Shown: positions 18,001-26,900, counted from the stretch's first letter. The stretch is 43,654 nucleotides of DNA from Bacteroidaceae bacterium (GCA_017470425.1 JAFUYT010000035.1:1-43654); one strand, 5' to 3'. Program-made: numbers and translations. The notes: generated from the sequence alone by a model not told the origin.

Positions 18001-18610
18001 GGAGGGCAATGCCAGCGGCGGTTATACCGAGGCGAAGCTGGGTTCCGCGCTCTACAACAGCACGGGTCTCGCCTACTGGTCGCCCACGCCCCCGACGAAC
18101 AGCGACTTCTTTCGCCAGGACATCACCGGCCTGCCCGAAGGGCGCTACGGCATTGCCGCCTTCTGCGCCGCCAACCGCTGGAGCAGCAGTGACAACGACC
18201 GCAGCCATCAGGCTGGGGCCTTTTTTTTCGCCCGCGGCGGCAGTGGCACCATAGCTGAGACGGAAGTCTCTGCAGCCACCTATGCCCTCCACTCTCTCGT
18301 CATCGACCTGAAAGCTGGCGAGACCCTGACCCTCGGTATGCGTGCCGGTGCTGCCAATGGCAACAACTGGTGCTACCTCGCCGACATCACCCTTGTGCAG
18401 CTGTCAGCTCCCAACCCCGACGCCGATGGTATCCATGATATTGGACAATGGACCGCTCGGCCGAAGGACGCTTCAACGCTTCGAAGAATGGACAATGAGG
18501 CTGGTGCGTGGTATGACCTGAGCGGGCGTGCCATCGCCGCCCCACGTCCTTACGGTGGCCCTTATATCAAGGCAGGCGGCAGCCAAGCCAGTAAGTTCAT
18601 CGTCAAATGA
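15005..18610 (+). CDS. GH2 family beta-galactosidase-like enzyme with C-terminal binding modules
   Basis: This 1201-residue protein has a signal peptide (MMNTTKLWMAVLGVCCALTASAQ; ATG 15008 is an equal alternative). It has a GH2 sugar-binding domain (~60-190), an Ig-like domain and a TIM barrel (~315-600). The barrel carries DRNHPSIIMWSIGNE (acid/base E441) and GLESYP (probable nucleophile E529), then GDFVWTAMDYLGEAGIG. DUF4982-like and GH2 C-terminal sandwiches follow, then two jelly-roll modules (NADFGAESLDGW; NGNNWCYLADITLV) and a T9SS-like tail (YDLSGR...ASKFIVK). It should remove terminal beta-linked galactose or related sugars at the cell surface. Repeat DNA is translated at 15303-15361, 15809-15832 and 18441-18500. 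A long hairpin (18683-18716) follows the gene. Confidence 0.88.
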   Translation: MMNTTKLWMAVLGVCCALTASAQRKQCMDADWRFCLGDGSAAIADPSVADSWRSLDLPHDWSVETEAAAQAGGRVIGPFSTNSIGKYQTGHTVGGEGWYMRKLKIENGRLKMDNGQFSIYFEGAYNQSWLYVNGTLCHENVYGYTSFRADVTELLHEGENTILVRVLNEGNNTRWYAGSGIYRHVWLITTPSLHADDWETVVKVDNGLADGEISVETRVYNEGSEAADAIVSVDIIDAQGTTVATQQTTVAVPAKNSPLGSAASRSEELSTFNFQLPSLHPWSPDTPYLYTARISVKDADGQTLDTFTKRFGVRTLSFSATEGFLLNGVPTLLRGGCVHHDNGLLGAAAFDKAERRKLELLKAQGFNAVRCSHNLPSENFLDVCDELGLMVIDECFDQWLRKKNNDDYHRYFADHSTEDIATMVRRDRNHPSIIMWSIGNEIPGRIEPAGMEVAARLRATVRELDTTRPITAAICGWDEGAAWNSAAQNWDEQDAKAFQSLDVGGYNYLYDKYEHDHQTHPDRVMCGLESYPKQASENWTLVEQKPYVIGDFVWTAMDYLGEAGIGAAYADHAPTMFQDWPWFNGYCGDLDLIGQKKPQSYYRDVVWRQAPITMAVQPTASQNNAWGWQLEEQHWTWPGREGQNVSVNVYSRAPRVRLYLNDTPLGDKAPGTTFWAGFTVPYQPGTLRAVNLDADGTERVGEEFVLRTTGPAVGVRCVYEDPALSAALNDLAYVTLELVDAEGNVVTSDCTTQISIRNIGAGELIACGTASPNDMKSFRSTTPTVFRGRALAILRSNGVAGEVKLQADIVEQEQPFTSHFFRNADFGAESLDGWTVSSTQYIKYNATSWHGTELDGFLESYTGWGSATTLAGQSISQSTRVLPAGQYTFAFDYNATFRQGSQRYQTEGTLAGVTVSAGGEQIALEHISGDHAQHATITFTLAEPAAVSFLVAFAADTNADWFALDNLTVEYAGDYDFDTRYIDKTASVPAFDGAAWPRMEGNASGGYTEAKLGSALYNSTGLAYWSPTPPTNSDFFRQDITGLPEGRYGIAAFCAANRWSSSDNDRSHQAGAFFFARGGSGTIAETEVSAATYALHSLVIDLKAGETLTLGMRAGAANGNNWCYLADITLVQLSAPNPDADGIHDIGQWTARPKDASTLRRMDNEAGAWYDLSGRAIAAPRPYGGPYIKAGGSQASKFIVK
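15303..15361 (+). repeat. Heptamer-type repeats translated inside the GH2 N-terminal domain
   Basis: Units of the type AAATTGA, AAATGGA and CAATGGA encode KLKIENGRLKMDNGQF-like residues. They sit between two conserved GH2 segments (GWYMRK and FEGAYNQSWLYVNG), where other GH2 enzymes have a short variable strand or loop. Confidence 0.7.
15809..15832 (+). repeat. CTTTCAA heptamer array
   Basis: Three perfect CTTTCAA copies follow a CCGCTCGGC...GAAGAA core (15778-15808). They are translated in the GH2 Ig-like domain. Confidence 0.7.
18441..18500 (+). repeat. 58-bp interspersed element, copy 1 (inside the GH2 gene)
   Basis: TGGACAA-type heptamers flank a core with CCGCTCGGC and CGAAGAA. It aligns without gaps to the copy at 24375-24440 on the other strand (49 of 58 identical by my count) but is read in a different frame. 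It lies just before the secretion signature. Confidence 0.75.
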
Positions 18611-18682
18611 GCAGACAACCCTGTCGGTGCCTGCGGTGAAGCACTGGGACGAGAGAGACGCATTTGTTTCATTCCAGCGTCG

Positions 18683-18716
18683 CAAATCGGTCAAGATCCT
18701 CATCTTGGCCGATTTG
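18683..18716. terminator. Hairpin terminator after the GH2 gene
   Basis: CAAATCGGTCAAGAT / ATCTTGGCCGATTTG with a CCTC loop gives a near-perfect 15-bp stem, followed by TGTTTC. There is no long U tract, so efficiency is uncertain. Confidence 0.6.
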
Positions 18717-18764
18717 TGTTTCGGGATGACCGATTCGTTTACGCCGCGTGTGTAGGAGAAGAGT

Positions 18765-18772
18765 TACCTTTG
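18765..18772 (+). promoter_or_regulatory. -7 promoter element before the 664-residue secreted protein
   Basis: TACCTTTG matches TAnnTTTG 36 bp before the ATG at 18809. Confidence 0.6.
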
Positions 18773-18808
18773 CCGCAAATTCGCAAAACTAACTCAACTC
18801 ACACATCA

Positions 18809-20803
18809 ATGAAACAAAAACTACTTTTCCTCTTGTTTGCTGTGCTCGGATGTTGCATGGCACAGGCTACTCCTATTCCTTCTGCCTACTATTCGGCAGT
18901 TGGAGCGGGCAGTTTCTATCTCTACGACATCACTGCTGAGACATTCCTCTCGCATAGCAACAACTTTCCTGCAACGGCCTCAACGCCTGACGCAAGCTGT
19001 CTGATGGTGGTAAGCAGTAATGGCGATGGCACCTATGCCATCAAATACGATAATGCCAACTACCTGAAGATGGGCACTTACAACAATATCTATATCTGGG
19101 CCGATGGTGGTGACAGTGATACGAAGTGGATCTTTACCACTGTGGCTGATGCTGTCAATACATACATCGTGTCAACCAGCGAATATGCAGATCACTTTAG
19201 TACAAAGACATGGTATCTGATCAGCGGGAATGCAACGGACGTGGAAGCCAATGCACATCAATATGCGTTGATCACCGCAGCGAATTATGCTGAGTATGTT
19301 GCCCGTCAGGCCGCGGAAGCTGCGTTCTCCAAGGCCGTTAGCCAGGCGAACACTATCAAGGAGCAGACCTCAGCCTACACAGACCCCGGAACAGCGGTGG
19401 AAACTTTAGAAGGAGCTGTCTCTGCGGCGCAGACGGCTGTGGCCAGTGCTGCGGATGCAGCTGCTGTGAACACGCAGGCAGCTGCTGTGTTGGCTGCTGT
19501 CAAGACATTCATCGGTGCTGTGAACATCAACAGCGGCCAGCATCTTGACCTGACCTGTCTCATCGCGAATGCCTCGTTTGATGAGGGACGTGATGGATGG
19601 ACTTCCAATCCGGCAATCAACAACGTGAGCCACGGTGTGGCGGAGTTCTTCGGGAAATATGCCTTCGACATCAATCAGGTGCTTACCGATATGCCACGTG
19701 GCAACTATGAGCTGACGGTGGAGGCTTTCCAGTGGGTGTCAATGGGTACAAATGACGAAGATTATGCTTATTACAAGTCCGGTAACTATCCCGTAACGGC
19801 CAATATCTACATCAACGGCGGTGCCACTACCATTAAGAACGTAATGGAGGCCTCGTCGCCAACCGCATACGGAACGGTGGGGGTGGACGATTTCAAGGAT
19901 GAGGATGGTGGACACCATCCGAAGAACATGGCCACTAGCGCGCGCTACTTCGCCGATGAAATCTATAAAAATACGGTGCAAGCACAGGTGGAGGGTGACC
20001 TGACATTCGGCTTCCGTGGTCCGGCTGCCAGCCATAACAATTGGACTATCTTCGATGACTTCCGACTGTATTACTATGGTACAAGTGCCGTAGATATTAC
20101 CCTCGATGAGGGTAGCGCTACTTTCTCAGTCCTTTCGGACTACGATGCTGCTAACGTCACTTTAGAGCGCACGTTTAATGAAGGATGGAATGGTATAGTG
20201 CTCCCCTTCACGACCACAGTGGATAACCTTAAGACGAAGTTAGGAGCCACGGAGGTGAAGACATTCAGTAGCATCGCATACGATGCAGAGTCGGGCACGG
20301 TGACACTGAACTTCGCCGATGCCAGCGATGACCTGCTGGCAGGCGTTCCCTGCATAGTGAAGATTGCAGCTGGCAGTACTACCTGCAGTGCCACCTTTGA
20401 GGCTGTTCCTCTCAAGACAGACATCACAGAACAGGTGGTGACAGCAGCGGAGAACGCCCGCATCAGCTATGCCTTCACTGGAACCTACAACAAGGTAACC
20501 AAGAGCGACATGAACCTCTACTTCCTGTCAGGCGACAAGCTCAATCATGTCAGTACGGAACAAAGCATCACCATGAAGCCCTATCGCGCGTGGTTCAAGA
20601 ACCGCTCAACGGAAGAGGTGGAGGTGAAAGTGGCTTTGAACTTGGATGACATGGCTACAGGTGTCCAGTCTGTCTGTGCGGAGCCTGTCGTTGCGGGTGA
20701 TGTTTATGACCTAAGTGGTCGCAGCTACGGTGCAACCACATCTTCCTCCAAGCTTCCCAAGGGCATATATATTCGTGGAGGAAAGAAAATCGTGGTGAAG
20801 TAA
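18809..20803 (+). CDS. Secreted modular protein without recognised catalytic domain
   Basis: This 664-residue protein begins at MKQKLLFLLFAVLGCCMAQA, a clean signal peptide. The longer frame from 18716 would run through the promoter. The order is: a 'FYLYDITAETFL' module (~30-165) closely resembling the one in the GH30 enzyme, an Ala-rich helical segment (~170-240), a jelly-roll module (NASFDEGRDGW, DMPRGNYELTVEAF, ~250-430), a beta-rich domain (NEGWNGIVLPF, ~455-630) and a T9SS-like tail (VYDLSGR...LPKGIYIRGGKKIVVK). It could bind surface polysaccharide or act as a scaffold for neighbouring glycosidases. Its GC content is visibly lower than that of the flanking GH genes. I cannot assign a reaction. 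Confidence 0.75.
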   Translation: MKQKLLFLLFAVLGCCMAQATPIPSAYYSAVGAGSFYLYDITAETFLSHSNNFPATASTPDASCLMVVSSNGDGTYAIKYDNANYLKMGTYNNIYIWADGGDSDTKWIFTTVADAVNTYIVSTSEYADHFSTKTWYLISGNATDVEANAHQYALITAANYAEYVARQAAEAAFSKAVSQANTIKEQTSAYTDPGTAVETLEGAVSAAQTAVASAADAAAVNTQAAAVLAAVKTFIGAVNINSGQHLDLTCLIANASFDEGRDGWTSNPAINNVSHGVAEFFGKYAFDINQVLTDMPRGNYELTVEAFQWVSMGTNDEDYAYYKSGNYPVTANIYINGGATTIKNVMEASSPTAYGTVGVDDFKDEDGGHHPKNMATSARYFADEIYKNTVQAQVEGDLTFGFRGPAASHNNWTIFDDFRLYYYGTSAVDITLDEGSATFSVLSDYDAANVTLERTFNEGWNGIVLPFTTTVDNLKTKLGATEVKTFSSIAYDAESGTVTLNFADASDDLLAGVPCIVKIAAGSTTCSATFEAVPLKTDITEQVVTAAENARISYAFTGTYNKVTKSDMNLYFLSGDKLNHVSTEQSITMKPYRAWFKNRSTEEVEVKVALNLDDMATGVQSVCAEPVVAGDVYDLSGRSYGATTSSSKLPKGIYIRGGKKIVVK

Positions 20804-20839
20804 TCAGAAGTAGTAATCAACAGGCTAAAGTATTATCAC

Positions 20840-21019
20840 ATGAAAAAGATTTATAAATCCCCTCAGACTTATTGCTATGTGGTTATGGTGCAATCCTTGT
20901 TGGCCGCAAGTCAGCCTGGAGCTGCGCGAGGCACGAATCTCGATGGCGTAGAGACGCAAGAATGGAATGGCAGCGATGCTGCCACCAAGGGCTCTGGCTG
21001 GGACAATGTCTGGGACTGA
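20840..21019 (+). CDS. Small 59-residue protein, Bacteroidales-type
   Basis: The frame runs from ATG (MKKIYKSPQT) to TGA. It has a short hydrophobic middle (YCYVVMVQSLLAAS), a Gly/Ala/Asn region and an acidic aromatic end (WDNVWD). It lies 36 bp after the secreted modular protein and before a hairpin terminator, so it may be the last gene of that transcript. Short proteins beginning MKK.Y.SP and ending in Trp/Asp motifs recur in Prevotella-like genomes as I recall them; I know no assigned function. Confidence 0.55.
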   Translation: MKKIYKSPQTYCYVVMVQSLLAASQPGAARGTNLDGVETQEWNGSDAATKGSGWDNVWD

Positions 21020-21062
21020 GAATATATTGTAGAATCGTTTTGACGAGTTTGTTAGTTAGTGA

Positions 21063-21096
21063 AAGGTCGCCTTCACAAGCGTGTGGAGGCGGCCTT
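21063..21096. terminator. Hairpin terminator
   Basis: AAGGTCGCCTTCACA-AGCG-TGTGGAGGCGGCCTT forms a strong stem between the small ORF and the GH30 promoter. Confidence 0.7.
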
Positions 21097-21141
21097 ATTC
21101 AAAAAAACGTCTTCGAAGCTCGTTCGAAAGAAGAAAATAAC

Positions 21142-21149
21142 TATCTTTG
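21142..21149 (+). promoter_or_regulatory. -7 promoter element before the GH30 gene
   Basis: TATCTTTG matches TAnnTTTG 19 bp before the ATG at 21169. This also argues against the much longer upstream frame from 20872. Confidence 0.65.
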
Positions 21150-21168
21150 CACACACACAATCAAATAT

Positions 21169-23859
21169 ATGAAGAAACTGATGTTAAGGAAAACTTCTCT
21201 TGTATGCCTGGGGCTGTTCCTGGGTATGGGGCACGCAATGGCTCAACAGGTGGCCATCGGTTTCCGTTCTACCGACGGCAACTACTGGAAGATGCAGACT
21301 GAGACGCTTGTAGAGACCACGGAAGCAGCGGATGTCACGATTCGTAGTGACCAGCCGGCACAGACCTTCAAAGGGTGGGGCACCTGCTTCAATGAACTCG
21401 ACTACGAGGCATGGAACCTGCTCTCGGAGGCCGACCGCACGCTGTTCATTAAGCGTGCCTTCAACCCGGACGGTGACCTGCGCCTGACCGTGGGGCGCAT
21501 CCCCGTGGGTGCCTCGGACTATGCCTGCGACTGGTATTCCTGCGATGAGACACCCGGTAACACCGAGGACTTCGCGATGGAGCACTTCACCATCGAGCGC
21601 GACCTACAGCGCATCATCCCCAGCATCCGCCTGGCACAGGCCGAGCAGCCCGCGATGACGTTCTGGGCATCGCCCTGGAGCCCGCCGCAGTGGATGAAGA
21701 AGAACAAGCACTATGCGCAGGCCATCACCAGCACCAATGGCAACACCGAGGCCTTTCCGCCCTTGCAGCGCGACCAGTTCGTGGAGGACGAACGCTACTA
21801 CCACGCCTACTGCCTCTACTTCGACCGCTTCATCCAGGCCTACGCCGAGCAAGGCATCCCCATCACGGGGCTGGCTTATCAGAACGAGGCCTATTCCAAC
21901 ACGCCTTATCCGGGCTGCTCGTGGCTGTCTGCCACGACGGGCAAGTTCCTGGCCGAGTACCTCGGGCCGTACATGGCCGAGCACCAGCCCGACGTGACCC
22001 TCATCGCTGGCACCTTCAACACCAACCGATGGGATGTATTCCAGACTATCCTCTCGACTCCCGGCATCGACCGCTATGTGCGGCAGGTGGGCTTCCAGTG
22101 GGAAGGTCGCCAGCAGGTGGCCGCCGTGCGCTCGACATGGCCGCAGTATGAGTTGGTGCAGACCGAGAGCGAATGTGGGGGTGGCACCTTCGACTGGGGA
22201 GCAGCCGTGCACACCTTCGAGCTCTGCAACCACTACCTTTCCAACGGCATCACGACCTACACCTACTGGAACGCCATCCTCAAGGACGGCGGCTACAGCA
22301 CGTGGGGCTGGCGGCAGAATGCCCTCGTGCAGGTGAACAGCGCAGCTCGCACGGCTTACTACACGCCCGAGTACTACGCTTACAAACACTACACCCACCT
22401 GATTCCTGTGGGCTCGAAGATCCTGCAGTGCGACCCGTCGCGCCTGCTCGTGTCGGCCCTCCGGCCCGATGGCAGTGTGGTTGTCGTCATCGGCAACGAC
22501 AGCGGTAGCGACAGGGAGCTCAGCATAGACATCGACGGCCAGCTCCTGCACGCCACGCTACCCGCCAATTCCTTCTCCACCTACCTCTGCGGCGCGGAGG
22601 GCACCGTGGCCGATGTCCTGCGGCAGGAAGCCAGCGGGCTCTGCCATATCGAGCGTGACTTCCTCACTGAAGAGCAGTATGCCCAGCTCTCCGACGCCGT
22701 CGATGCGGGCGGCTATGATGCACTCCTCAGCGCGCTCCAGGGCGTGCTGACCGGCCACGGCACGCCGACCTTCACGCCTTCGGCTGAGCTCTACCAGCCC
22801 GTGGCCGCAGGAAGCTACTTCCTCTATGACATCACGGCCGGTAAGTTCCTGGGGCAGGTCGCGGCCGGCGCAGAGGCGAATCAGCCCCGTCTCGCCTCCG
22901 CTCCCGAGCGCATCGCCCTCAAACAAACTGCAAAGGGCTACACGCTCCGCTTCGAGAACCGCCCCACAGCCAGCGGTTATCTGAAGCTGGGTGTCTATAA
23001 CGGTCAGTACGCATGGGCCGACGGCGCTGCCACCTCCACCTACTGGACGCTCGCGGCAGACGACACGCACACGTTCACCCTCACGGCAGAGGCCGGCCAC
23101 TACACGCTGGGCAGCGGCGAGCAGCTCAGCGGGGCGTGGTATCTGGCAGGGACGAACGTGAGTAACCGTGCTGACGAGGCCCACCGCTATGCGCTCATCA
23201 GTATCGCAGATTATATCCGCGAGACACAGAATGCCACACCGGCCCTTCTGGGAGCAGCCACGGGCAGCGATGTCACCTCCGGCTGGCTGCGCGAGAAGAA
23301 CAGCGCCAGCGGCTATGCTGAACAGCAGCCGGCCATCAGCTCCTTCTTCTACGGGGGCTACGGCATCAGCCACTGGGCTGCCAGCCCGCAGACCAACGCG
23401 CGCATCATCTATCAGCAGGTAAGCGGTCTGCCTGCAGGCACTTACACGCTGACCGTCTTCGCCGCCGCCACCTTGTGGAACAACAACAATGGGGGTGACA
23501 ACCGCGAGGGCATCAGCCTCTTCATGGGCGACGGTGCCGCCACTGCGGCCACTCCCGTCACCACGGCGCAGTATGCGCCCTACACCCTCACCTTTGACCT
23601 CAGCGAGGGGAATACTTTGCAGCTCGGCCTGCGCGCTGAAGCCGTCAACGGCAATAACTGGGCGTTCCTGGCCGATGTCCGTTTGGCCTATCAGGCTCCC
23701 TCCCAGCCCGACGCTATCCACGCGATGAATCCGGGCACCGTGGAGGACGGGTCATGCTATGACTTGAGCGGTCGCCAGTGGGCGGACAGTCTGACAAGTC
23801 ACAACGTCCGCCACAAAGGTATTCTCATCAGGGGCGGTCAGAAGTTTGCCGTGCGATGA
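21169..23859 (+). CDS. GH30 family glycoside hydrolase with binding modules
   Basis: This 896-residue protein starts MKKLMLRKTSLVCLGLFLGM with signal peptide cleavage near AMAQ. The GH30 barrel (~45-420) has the family's entry motif (FKGWGTCFNELDYEAW), the acid/base in YQNEAY (E240) and the nucleophile in QTESECG (E333). A beta-sandwich side domain follows (~425-480). Then come a 'SYFLYDITAGKFLGQ' module (~540-690), a jelly-roll module (GLPAGTYTLTVFAA, NGNNWAFLADVRLA, ~710-845) and a T9SS-like tail (YDLSGRQ...KGILIRGGQKFAVR). GH30 members cleave beta-1,6-glucan, beta-1,6-galactan, xylan or glucosylceramide. The neighbouring GH2, GH51 and GH78 genes make a plant arabinogalactan target plausible, but the subfamily is undetermined. 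Confidence 0.88.
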   Translation: MKKLMLRKTSLVCLGLFLGMGHAMAQQVAIGFRSTDGNYWKMQTETLVETTEAADVTIRSDQPAQTFKGWGTCFNELDYEAWNLLSEADRTLFIKRAFNPDGDLRLTVGRIPVGASDYACDWYSCDETPGNTEDFAMEHFTIERDLQRIIPSIRLAQAEQPAMTFWASPWSPPQWMKKNKHYAQAITSTNGNTEAFPPLQRDQFVEDERYYHAYCLYFDRFIQAYAEQGIPITGLAYQNEAYSNTPYPGCSWLSATTGKFLAEYLGPYMAEHQPDVTLIAGTFNTNRWDVFQTILSTPGIDRYVRQVGFQWEGRQQVAAVRSTWPQYELVQTESECGGGTFDWGAAVHTFELCNHYLSNGITTYTYWNAILKDGGYSTWGWRQNALVQVNSAARTAYYTPEYYAYKHYTHLIPVGSKILQCDPSRLLVSALRPDGSVVVVIGNDSGSDRELSIDIDGQLLHATLPANSFSTYLCGAEGTVADVLRQEASGLCHIERDFLTEEQYAQLSDAVDAGGYDALLSALQGVLTGHGTPTFTPSAELYQPVAAGSYFLYDITAGKFLGQVAAGAEANQPRLASAPERIALKQTAKGYTLRFENRPTASGYLKLGVYNGQYAWADGAATSTYWTLAADDTHTFTLTAEAGHYTLGSGEQLSGAWYLAGTNVSNRADEAHRYALISIADYIRETQNATPALLGAATGSDVTSGWLREKNSASGYAEQQPAISSFFYGGYGISHWAASPQTNARIIYQQVSGLPAGTYTLTVFAAATLWNNNNGGDNREGISLFMGDGAATAATPVTTAQYAPYTLTFDLSEGNTLQLGLRAEAVNGNNWAFLADVRLAYQAPSQPDAIHAMNPGTVEDGSCYDLSGRQWADSLTSHNVRHKGILIRGGQKFAVR

Positions 23860-23870
23860 AAGAGCATTGA

Positions 23871-23895
23871 AAGGCCTCCTGCTGAAGGAGGCCTT
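23871..23895. terminator. Bidirectional terminator between convergent GH30 and GH78 genes
   Basis: AAGGCCTCCT-GCTGA-AGGAGGCCTT gives a perfect 10-bp stem followed by TT, only a few bases from both stop codons. It probably serves both strands. Confidence 0.85.
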
Positions 23896-23905
23896 TTCGT
23901 ATCGT

Positions 23906-26900
23906 TTAGCGTTTGGCGAACTTCTTGCCGCCCGCGATGTAGATTCCTTTTTGGAGGTTCCGTGCGGAGTGCGCAGAGAGGAAGGAATCTACAGAGGAAC
24001 TGATCCTCTGTCCGCTGAGGGCGTACAGCGCGCCTGACCCGGGTAGCCCGATTGCCTCACCGGCAGCCGTGATGCCGTCGCCCTCGCCGAGGGTGAAGCT
24101 GTAGTCGCCTGAGCCGACGATGACCTGTGTCTCCGTGGTGCCGTAGGTGACGCTGACGATGCCGCGCGTGCCAGCGCTGATGGCCGTGCCGTCCTCCTTC
24201 AGCACCATCCCGTCCGTGGCGGGCAGGATGAGGGTGGCTTCGGTGCCTGCGGGAACGGAGAACTGGAAGCGGTAGCCGCCGGTCGTCCGCTGCCAGGCCG
24301 AGCGGATACGGCCGTAGATGCACTCGGTGGCGATGTCGCAGTTGTTCAGGTCCGCGGGAATGTATGGAGCAATTCTTATTGTCCATTCTTCGGAGTTTCG
24401 AGGCGTCCTTTCGCCGAGCGGTTCATTGTCCATTATCCAACTGATTCCGCCGAGCTGTGTGTAGAACCATTCCTCGATGTGGTCCATCATGCAGTGGTTC
24501 TGCGAGAAAGCGCCCACGTCCCAGTACTCGGGCGTAGTGGTATAGCCTTGGCGCACCCAGTAGCCGTAGCTGGGACAGTCGGTCTGGTTGGCCATTTGCC
24601 AGACGATGTCGTTGTAGCCGTAGCGGGCCAGCGACATGAAGATGCACTTCAGGGCAATCTCGCCCGACTTCACCTTGTAGCCGTCGTTCTTCACGGCCTC
24701 GGCCAGCACGGCCGCCACCTCCGCCTCGTCGCCCTCGGGCACCAGCCCGTAGTAGAGCGGCTGTGCCTGCTCGCTCTGTCGGCCGCCGCCACCGCTGACG
24801 CTGGTATAGACGTGGGTCTCGGCGTTGTAGTACTTCGCGTTGAACGCTGTGCGTACGTTGGCCGCGAGGGTGGTGTAGGCCGTGGCGTCGGCATCGTGGC
24901 CGAGAGCCGTGGCCATCTCTGCCATCGCGCGCAGGATATAATAATAGGTACAGGTCTCGGTGAAGCCCGTCGGCACGAGTGGCGACACGCCCGCCGTCTC
25001 CTGGCCCCAGTCGCTGAGGACGCTGAACGAGTCGTTGATGATGTAGCCTGTGGTGTTGTCGGTATAGTGTTGGACGAGGCGGCACATCTGGGCGTAGTAC
25101 TTCGTCATGAGCGACGCGTCGCCGTAGTACTTCCAGCCCCGATAGGGCACGAGGATGGCCGCGCCGCCCCAGTTGACATCGTCGCCATAGACGTTCATGT
25201 AGTAGGGCGCTACGGAGGGCACGTGGCCGTCGGCCTGCTGGGCATCGAAGCAGTCGAGGACTACTTTATTGTAGAACGACTGCATGTCGAAGTTCGCGTT
25301 CAGCGAGACATACATCTCGTTGGGCACGTCTAACCACCCGAGCTTCTCGCGGTGGGGACAGTCGGTGATGCTGTTGTAGAGCTGCGAGGCGATGGCGTCG
25401 CGGCAGATGACGTGGATGTCGTTGATGAGGGCGTTGGAGGTCTCGACGGTTCCGATGTTGTCCATCGCCGAGCGGATGCGCAGGGCGGTGAACTGCTCGG
25501 GCTGCGGTTCCTCGTCGAGGCCGATGATCTGCAGGTAACGGAAACCGTGGTACATGAACTCGGGTCCCCACTCCTCTTCGTCGCTGCCCGCGAAAGTGTA
25601 TGTCTCGTAGGTGTCGGAGGGGCCTGTATAATAGTTCTCCATATACACCGAGCCGTCGGCGTTCAGGCTCTCGCCGCAGCGCAGGGTGATGGTCTGTCCT
25701 GCCTTGCCCCGCAGGCGGAAGCGGTACTGCCCGGCGAAGTTGCGGCCGAAGTCCACCATCCGCAGTGTGTAGCCCCCGCTCTGGATGGTCTTCACGCTGA
25801 CCGCCTGCCATTCCTCCACGACCTTCAGTGGCTCATACATGCGGCTGCGCAGTGTGCCGAAGCCGCTCACACCCGAGTGCGGGCTGGTGAACTTGGGCGA
25901 CGTGAGGAGGGAGAGGCCCCCCGTGGCCCCCCAGTGGGGGGCATTGGTTGGCTGTTCATCCCCCGCCGGGGGATTATAGGGGGCTGCATCATAGTCCTCC
26001 CCACCCCACCAGTTGCTGCCCAGCGTGGGCGAGGGTGCTGTCTGCCAGGTGGCATCGGTCACGATGCGCTCGCTGGTGCCATCGGTGTACTCGATGAGCA
26101 GTTCGGCCAGCAGACCTGTGTCGCCGTTGTTGCGCACCTCCCCCTTCGAGAAACGGTCGGTCAGGTATTCGATGTTATAGATGCCGCCCGCTACCTGCGC
26201 GAGGATGGTATTCGTACCCGTGCGCACGAGGTCAGTCACGTCGTAGGTGGAGTAGAGGATGGTCTTCTCATACTCGCTCTCGCCAGGCTCCAGCACGGCA
26301 TCTGTCACGGGGCTGCCGTTGAGCTTCATCGTGAACACGCCGAGGGCCGAGGCATAGATGCGGGCGCGGGCAATGGTCTTGCCGTCGGCGACCGCGAACT
26401 GTTTGCCGAAGTAAGGAACATGGTAGCGTTCGGCCGCTTTCGTGTAGGCTGCGGCGTAGGTGCGGCCGTCCGTCGAGGTCTGCACGGTGAAGGCCGCGGG
26501 GAAATTGGCCGCGATGTTGGCGGCCATGCCCACGGCGTGGTCGTTCTGTCGGGGGTAGAGCATGATCTTCGTCACCTCCTTGGCTGTGCCCAGGTCGGCG
26601 GTGATGGTGACGGGCGTGGCCACGTTCTGCTGCGTCGTCCATCCGTTGCGGCTGTCGGTGCCGCTCTTCAGACCGTCGTTGATGTAGCTGAGCGACCATC
26701 CGTAGCCCTGTAGCTCCCAGGTGTCAGCGCTCTTGCCGGCAGAGAAAGTGGCCGAGCGCGCTACGTTCTCGTTGCCGGCGTAGATCTCCACTTCTGCCAG
26801 CTGGGCGAACGAGTAGCCTGCGTCCGTCGAGGCGCGCAGTCCCAGCTCGGTGATGTTCAGCCGGAGGTAGCGGCACGTGATGGGTTCATTGAACTCTATC

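Noticed and set aside
20872-21168. Long N-terminal extension of the GH30 protein
   Set aside because: The extension is Arg/Cys-rich and crosses a hairpin terminator and a -7 element. The start at 21169 gives a proper signal peptide.
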